Assembly (NCBI GenBank): GCA_965250205.1
Contig: CBDFNK010000019.1
Span: forward strand, 124,001 to 188,000
Reading direction: 5' to 3'
Origin: JAHZKN01 sp965250205
Lineage (GTDB): Bacteria > Pseudomonadota > Alphaproteobacteria > Rhizobiales > Hyphomicrobiaceae
Length of the DNA stretch: 64,000 bases
The first letter of the stretch is position 1. Each line of letters starts with the position of its first letter. The notes beneath the pieces are model-generated. The model searched no databases, was not told where the DNA came from, and was given only the letters and a program-made list of their open reading frames with translations. A program made the position numbers and the translations under genes. Below are positions 59,083 through 64,000 of the stretch, piece by piece.

Positions 59083-60924
59083 ATGGCAACCAAGACCACC
59101 AAGACCGCAGACACAAAGCCTAAGACCGTTGGCCATGCCTATCGCAGCCATACATGTGGCGCACTGACCGCGGCCTACATCGGTGAAACCGTGCGGCTTT
59201 CAGGCTGGGTGCATCGTGTGCGCGACCATGGCGGGGTGCTGTTTGTTGATCTGCGTGATCATTACGGTGTCACTCAGGTTGTGGCCGATCCAGATAGTGC
59301 TGCCTTCAAGACAGCCGAGAAGGTGCGCTCAGAATGGGTTGTCCGTATTGAAGGGCGGGTCCGCGAGCGCCCAGAAGGTACAACAAATGCCGAACTGCCT
59401 ACCGGTGAAATAGAAATTTACGCCGACGTGATCGATGTGTTGTCGGAAGCAAAAGAGCTGCCGGTGCCCGTCTTTGGCGAGCCAGATTATCCAGAGGATC
59501 TGCGTCTCACCTATCGGTTTTTGGATCTCAGACGTGAAACGCTGCACAACAACATTATGCGCCGCTTGGACGTGGTGAAGTCGATCCGCTCGCGCATGGA
59601 CAAAAGCGGCTTTTTTGAATTCTCGACGCCCATCCTGACAGCTTCAAGCCCGGAAGGTGCGCGCGACTTTTTGGTGCCGTCGCGCGTCCATGCTGGAAAA
59701 TTCTACGCCCTGCCACAAGCCCCGCAGCAATATAAGCAATTGTTGATGGTATCGGGTTTTGACCGCTATTTCCAAATTGCACCGTGTTTTCGCGACGAAG
59801 ACCCACGCGCGGATCGTCTGCCAGGCGAATTTTATCAACTCGACCTTGAGATGAGCTTTGTTGAGCAAGACGATATTCTGGGCACCATGGAGCCGGTCTT
59901 AAAGGACGTGTTTGAAGAGTTTGCCGATGGTAAATCGGTGACACAAACCTTTCCGCGCATTCCCTATGATGAAGCGCTGCGCAAATATGGTTCAGACAAG
60001 CCGGACTTGCGCAACCCAATTGAAATCCAGAATGTGACCGATCACTTCAAGGGGTCAGGCTTCAAGATTTTTGCGGGCATGATCGACAAGGATCCGACTG
60101 TCGAAGTCTGGGGCATCCCGGCCCCCAAAGGTGGCAGTCGCGCTTTTTGTGACCGGATGAATTCGTGGGCCCAAGGGGAAGGCCAACCCGGCCTCGCCTA
60201 CATCTTCTTCCGTGACGGAGAGGGTGCCGGACCGGTTGCCAAAAACATTGGCCCGGAACGAACAGCAGCTATTCGCGATCGGCTCGGCCTTGGCGATGGC
60301 GATGCGGTGTTCTTTACCGCTGGCCAGCCCGCAAAGTTCCACAAGTTTGCAGGCCTTGCCCGAGATAGGCTCGGTTCAGAGCTCAAGTTGATTGACGAAA
60401 CGCAGTTCGCATTGTGTTGGATTGTCGACTTTCCGATGTATGACTGGAACGAAGACGAAAAGCGTGTCGACTTTTCGCACAATCCATTCTCGATGCCGCA
60501 GGGTGGCTTGGATGTATTGGAAGCTGCCAAGTCAGACGAAGAGCTGTTAGCGATTAAAGCTTGGCAGTATGATCTTGTCTGCAATGGCTTTGAAATCGCC
60601 TCTGGCGGCATTCGCAACCATGAGCCGGAAACGATGCTCAAGGCGTTTTCCATCGCCGGCCTTGGTGCAGATGTAGTCGAAGAACGCTTTGGGGGCATGT
60701 ATCGCGCCTTCCAATATGGCGCGCCGCCACATGGCGGCATGGCTGCCGGTGTTGACCGCATTGTGATGTTGATTGTTGGTGCTGAAAATCTGCGCGAAGT
60801 CACCCTGTTCCCGATGAACCAACAAGCCAATGATCTGTTAATGGGCGCACCATCCGAAGTTGCGCCAGAACAACTGCGCGATCTTTCGGTGCGGATTATC
60901 GCGCCGCCGCCTGAGAAGGAATAG
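59083..60924 (+). CDS. aspS: Aspartate-tRNA ligase
   Basis: The class II synthetase has an N-terminal OB anticodon-binding domain ('LSGWVHRVRDHGGVLFVDLRDHYGVTQVV', residues about 35-63), then the catalytic core with motif 2 'FRDEDPRADRLPGEFYQLDLE', a bacterial GAD insertion and motif 3 'GGMAAGVDRIVM'. Length, 613 residues, is typical of bacterial AspRS. ATG 59083 gives the proper N-terminus; the longer frame (from 58945) is not conserved. I cannot tell if it is discriminating (Asp only) or non-discriminating (Asp and Asn). Confidence 0.96.
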   Translation: MATKTTKTADTKPKTVGHAYRSHTCGALTAAYIGETVRLSGWVHRVRDHGGVLFVDLRDHYGVTQVVADPDSAAFKTAEKVRSEWVVRIEGRVRERPEGTTNAELPTGEIEIYADVIDVLSEAKELPVPVFGEPDYPEDLRLTYRFLDLRRETLHNNIMRRLDVVKSIRSRMDKSGFFEFSTPILTASSPEGARDFLVPSRVHAGKFYALPQAPQQYKQLLMVSGFDRYFQIAPCFRDEDPRADRLPGEFYQLDLEMSFVEQDDILGTMEPVLKDVFEEFADGKSVTQTFPRIPYDEALRKYGSDKPDLRNPIEIQNVTDHFKGSGFKIFAGMIDKDPTVEVWGIPAPKGGSRAFCDRMNSWAQGEGQPGLAYIFFRDGEGAGPVAKNIGPERTAAIRDRLGLGDGDAVFFTAGQPAKFHKFAGLARDRLGSELKLIDETQFALCWIVDFPMYDWNEDEKRVDFSHNPFSMPQGGLDVLEAAKSDEELLAIKAWQYDLVCNGFEIASGGIRNHEPETMLKAFSIAGLGADVVEERFGGMYRAFQYGAPPHGGMAAGVDRIVMLIVGAENLREVTLFPMNQQANDLLMGAPSEVAPEQLRDLSVRIIAPPPEKE

Positions 60925-61071
60925 CGGCGATAGGCTTGGTTTTTGTTCATTACTCATATGCGGTTTACTTGGGTGTTGCATAGACAAAAGCATGCCGCGA
61001 CCAAATACGTTCGACGCCATCTATCGTGGTGAGTCATGTCCTCATAGGAAAACCAAAAAAGGCCTTTACAC

Positions 61072-61791
61072 ATGGCTTGGAGCGAACAGCTTTTTCGGTA
61101 TTGTGAGCGGGGCAGTGATCCGGCGTTCTGGGCAGAACCTGTCAATGCTGTCACCAATCTGGGATTTATTTTTGTTGCGGTTTTGGCGGCTGCAATTTTG
61201 CATCGCACCCCAAAGGGACACCGTGGCGGTGCTGAATTATTTTTGGTCGGGCTGGTGTTCGCCATTGGGATCGGCAGCTTTCTGTTCCACACGTTTGCAA
61301 CGCGTTGGGCATCGCTGACAGACGTTGGTCCGATCACACTCTTTATGCTGGCCTATTTTGGTTATGCGTTGCGCCGCTACGTTGGCTTGAATTGGTTTGC
61401 TGTGAGCGCCTGCCTTGGCATTTTTATCACGGCGCTTTGGTTTGCGAAGGACGTCACCTGTCAACCAAGCTTTATGCCGATTTCAAACGGGCTCGGGCTG
61501 CCCTGTCTCAATGGTACGGCTGGATATCTACCAGCACTAGTTGCCCTGGTCGGCATTGGGATGGCGCTTGCAGTGAAGAGGCACGGTGCCGCGCGGACCT
61601 TACTGCTGGCGGCGGTAGTGTTTGCGGTCTCCATGGCCTTTCGCACCATGGACTTTGAGCTGTGTACCGGCATCACTGTGTTGGGCACCCGAATTGGCAC
61701 CCACTTTCTGTGGCATCTTCTCAATGCGGTTGTGCTCTATCTGTTGCTGCGTGCGGCGCTTTTGCACGGGGCGGTGAGATCTCAGATTTGA
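61072..61791 (+). CDS. Ceramidase-domain (CREST-like) membrane protein
   Basis: The 239-residue protein has about seven membrane helices and the alkaline-ceramidase/CREST pattern: 'YCERGSDPAFWAEPVNAVTNLGFI' at the start (conserved E..N), 'IGSFLFHTFATRWASLTDVGPITLFML' (Ser, His, Asp metal/catalytic set) and 'GTHFLWHLLNAVVLYLLLRAAL' at the end (HxxxH-like, His pair). The catalytic activity is not shown in bacteria for this group. It stands between aspS and tRNA-Leu. No sphingolipid genes lie nearby. Confidence 0.86.
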   Translation: MAWSEQLFRYCERGSDPAFWAEPVNAVTNLGFIFVAVLAAAILHRTPKGHRGGAELFLVGLVFAIGIGSFLFHTFATRWASLTDVGPITLFMLAYFGYALRRYVGLNWFAVSACLGIFITALWFAKDVTCQPSFMPISNGLGLPCLNGTAGYLPALVALVGIGMALAVKRHGAARTLLLAAVVFAVSMAFRTMDFELCTGITVLGTRIGTHFLWHLLNAVVLYLLLRAALLHGAVRSQI

Positions 61792-61855
61792 GGGCGCTTA
61801 AGGATTGCAATTTGTGGCCCTTCCAGCGCATAACGGCCGCTGACAAAATCACTTC

Positions 61856-61942
61856 GCGGACGTGGTGGAATTGGTAGACACACAGGACTTAAAATCCTGA
61901 GACCTAACAGTCGTGCGGGTTCAAGTCCCGCCGTCCGCACCA
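61856..61942 (+). tRNA. tRNA-Leu (anticodon UAA)
   Basis: An 87-base class II tRNA including encoded CCA. The acceptor stem GCGGACG pairs with CGTCCGC. The anticodon stem CAGGA/TCCTG surrounds the loop CTTAAAA, whose central TAA reads UUA. A long variable arm follows, then the T-arm GCGGG-TTCAAGT-CCCGC. It is followed by a 588-bp gene-poor stretch. Confidence 0.96.
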
Positions 61943-62530
61943 ATGATTTCAATGGGTTAGTGTATCTGGTGGTCACGTTTTGTTTCTGGCGAAAATTTCT
62001 AGCAACCACTTCGGTTTTCCACAGGACTGGTGAACGCTTAGGTGCGCTTTGAGTTTGGATGGGGGTCGCTGCACGTTGTCAATAACACGGCCACTGTGAG
62101 GGTTGATATCAACAAGAAGGCTGGCTTCGATGACCCCAAAATCCTCCATTAGTGATTCGACGCGAACTGTCTCAAGGTTCCTGACGGGGGACAAGGATGC
62201 AGTATCGGACCTCGTTCATGCGTCGTGCGTTTGTCGTTGCAAGTGCCTTTTTGTGGGAGCCTGGATCATGTTGTCATGAGGCCCTAGGTCAAGCTTAAGG
62301 CCCTGAAAAGTCATGGCCCAACCGGCTCAAGTTTCGGCATCTGTATGCGGTGATGGGGAGATGGTGTGTGTGTGACATGAGCCCTGTTGCAAATCATGGT
62401 ATAGAGGCGCAAACCCCTGTCTTGACCAGAGCTTTACTATTTCCCGTGTAGCGGTCTGATGTAGGGTTCAAGCGAAGTTGGCACTGCGCGTCCCGCCGCG
62501 TCTTTCACCCCAGATTTCAGGACTTCTGCC
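61943..62530. other. Gene-free stretch between tRNA-Leu and trkH
   Basis: No frame here looks real. The longest, 61973-62194 on the minus strand, encodes 73 residues without family pattern, and the frame opposite the tRNA is a well-known false call. The right part leads into trkH and should contain its promoter; I could not identify one with confidence. Confidence 0.5.
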
Positions 62531-63976
62531 TTGATTAAGGTGCGCCCGATTCTGTTTGTCCTTGGACTGCTGCTGTGCATTCTAGCAGCGGCTATGGTGC
62601 TGCCCGCTATCATTGATGTTGCCGACAGTAACCCGGGTTGGCAGGTGTTCGTGGCCTCGGCATTGCTGACGTTTTTTATCGGTGGCTTGCTGGTTGTGGC
62701 GGCTTATCAAGACACGAGTGTTCAACTGGGCATCAAGGAAGGCTTCTTGCTCACCACGCTGTGTTGGTTATTGCTCACCGCATTTTCAGCTGTGCCGTTT
62801 GTTGGGCTGGGCCTCACGTACACCGACGCATTTTTTGAGGCAATGTCGGGTCTAACAACAACGGGTTCCACAGTATTGGTTGGTTTGGATCAACTGCCAC
62901 GTGGCATCTTGTTGTGGCGTGCCCTGTTGCAAGGCGTCGGCGGTCTGGGCATCATCGCGATGGCGATCATCATCCTGCCGTTTCTGCGTGTTGGTGGTAT
63001 GCAGCTATTTCATGCCGAAAGCTCGGACCGTTCGGAAAAGGTTATGCCGCGGGCGCTCGAATTGATGATGGCGATTGCTGGCGTCTATCTTTTGCTCTTA
63101 CTTGCCTGCACGTCGGCCTATGTCTTCTTCGGCATGACGATTTTTGATGCAGTTTGCCATTCGCTCACCACCGTTTCAACGGCTGGCTTCTCCACGCACG
63201 ATGCTAGCTTTGGATTTTTTCAATCATCCGCTCTGGAGTGGGTGTGTATCGTGTTTATGATCAGCGGTGCGTTGCCGTTTGTTATTTATATCAAAGCTGC
63301 GCGTGGCCAGTCGAGCGCCGTCTTTTCCGATACGCAAGTGCGCGGCTTTATGGTATTCCTGATTTCAATCTGGGTCATCGTCACGTTTTGGTTGGTGGCG
63401 ACACGTGATATATCTGTAATGGAGGCCTTCAGGGCCGCCGCCTTCAACGTAACGTCGATCATCACCACAACCGGATACGCCACCGAAGACTTCACTAAGT
63501 GGGGTACGTTTGCGGTTGGCCTGTTTTTTATTCTGTTCTTTTTCGGCGGTTGTTCTGGCTCGACCACGGGTGGTATCAAGATCTACCGGTTGCAGGTCGC
63601 GGGTATGTTGACCCGCAGTCATTTCCTGCATCTGATCAGCCCTAACCGTATTGTCACACTTGTGTACAGCGGGCGTCGGTTGCCGGACGATGTGCCGTTT
63701 TCAGTTGTCGCATTCCTCGCCATCTACATGGCAACCATTGGCGTCTTTACCGTCGTTTTGTCGTCCATGGGGCTTGACTTTATCACCGCGCTGTCATCTG
63801 CAACACAGGCCGTTGGAAATGTTGGCCCCGGCCTTGGCGACTATGTTGGCCCCGGCGGTAGTTTCTCTAGCATTCCGTTAGCGGCAAAATGGGTGCTGTC
63901 GGCCGCCATGTTACTCGGGCGGCTCGAACTGTTCACCGTGCTTGTGCTGCTCAGGCCTGAATTTTGGCGGACCTAA
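62531..63976 (+). CDS. trkH: TrkH family potassium uptake protein
   Basis: The membrane subunit of a Trk/Ktr potassium transporter. The 481-residue protein has about ten hydrophobic helices and four selectivity-filter pore loops: 'SGLTTTGSTVL', 'TVSTAGFSTHD', 'ITTTGYATEDF' and 'QAVGNVGPGL'. The start is TTG 62531 ('MIKVRPILFVLG'). The C-terminal arginine/tryptophan 'LRPEFWRT' is typical. No trkA is in the window. The gene is complete; the window ends 24 bases later. Confidence 0.93.
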   Translation: MIKVRPILFVLGLLLCILAAAMVLPAIIDVADSNPGWQVFVASALLTFFIGGLLVVAAYQDTSVQLGIKEGFLLTTLCWLLLTAFSAVPFVGLGLTYTDAFFEAMSGLTTTGSTVLVGLDQLPRGILLWRALLQGVGGLGIIAMAIIILPFLRVGGMQLFHAESSDRSEKVMPRALELMMAIAGVYLLLLLACTSAYVFFGMTIFDAVCHSLTTVSTAGFSTHDASFGFFQSSALEWVCIVFMISGALPFVIYIKAARGQSSAVFSDTQVRGFMVFLISIWVIVTFWLVATRDISVMEAFRAAAFNVTSIITTTGYATEDFTKWGTFAVGLFFILFFFGGCSGSTTGGIKIYRLQVAGMLTRSHFLHLISPNRIVTLVYSGRRLPDDVPFSVVAFLAIYMATIGVFTVVLSSMGLDFITALSSATQAVGNVGPGLGDYVGPGGSFSSIPLAAKWVLSAAMLLGRLELFTVLVLLRPEFWRT

Positions 63977-64000
63977 AGCGTGTCTCTCAAAAGTGGAAGC

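Noticed and set aside
61782..62009. Minus-strand frame opposite tRNA-Leu ('LEPARLLGLRILSPVCLPIPPRP')
   Set aside because: It is an artefact of the tRNA-Leu sequence read in reverse, a widely repeated false annotation.
61973..62194. 73-residue minus-strand frame after tRNA-Leu
   Set aside because: No family, no good start context and unremarkable codon use; insufficient evidence of a gene.

Overview
The window is a chromosomal segment of an alphaproteobacterium of moderate GC content. The evidence is gene order. Three blocks seen here are typical of that class: a periplasmic-binding lipoprotein next to rsmI, yraN and gshB; ispB, DUF2007, trmN6-like, S49 peptidase, dodecin, glyQ and glyS; and purN, purM, DUF2066, pgsA-like, AI-2E, hdaA, ppk, ppx, dnaJ-like, rnd and aspS. 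The genus cannot be fixed from this sequence.

Layout. 1-7.2 kb is an accessory, partly decayed zone: a transposase stub, an outer-membrane MetA-pathway-like protein, a methyltransferase and an alpha/beta hydrolase with overlapping starts, a LysR regulator divergent from a three-gene GNAT / cysteine-hydrolase / small-protein operon, and a frameshifted NYN-domain pseudogene. 7.2-15.9 kb carries katG, a two-gene ABC exporter, a CapA-like protein, an HNH nuclease and gluQ. 15.9-21.3 kb is the lipoprotein-rsmI-yraN-gshB neighbourhood, split by a DUF4337-type membrane protein and a striking 0.5 kb array of alternating palindromic 25-mers. 21.3-28 kb holds a small secreted protein ended by an IS630-like remnant, rnhB, a PA0069-type radical SAM protein, a glycosyltransferase/DUF2064 pair, moaB, a GyrI-like protein and a frameshifted uracil-DNA glycosylase. 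28-46.5 kb holds ETF-ubiquinone oxidoreductase, a TPR/peptidoglycan-binding fusion, ispE, ispB, the glyQS block, an ABC-F ATPase, a GYF_2 protein, ndk and a P450. 46.5-64 kb is housekeeping: purine synthesis, replication control (HdaA), polyphosphate metabolism, RNase D, AspRS, a ceramidase-like membrane protein, tRNA-Leu(UAA) and TrkH.

How genes work together. Tight overlaps (ATGA or TGATG) link the ABC ATPase to its permease, rsmI to yraN, glyQ to a small membrane protein before glyS, AI-2E to hdaA, and the GT2 gene to the DUF2064 gene. PurN and PurM are consecutive enzymes, GlyQ and GlyS form one synthetase, and Ppk and Ppx make and degrade polyphosphate.

The most unusual features are non-coding. 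(1) The array at 19675-20197 is built from 25-bp cassettes of the form CCAACA-N13-TGTTGG, in which two different N13 inserts alternate with a 62-bp period. A related half-site pair lies upstream of the P450 gene. (2) A two-copy intergenic element of about 120-134 bp (33150-33268 and 44978-45111) lies between convergent genes, and in both copies its right end supplies the stop codon of the leftward gene. (3) An IS630-like remnant is bounded by inverted repeats and TA dinucleotides.
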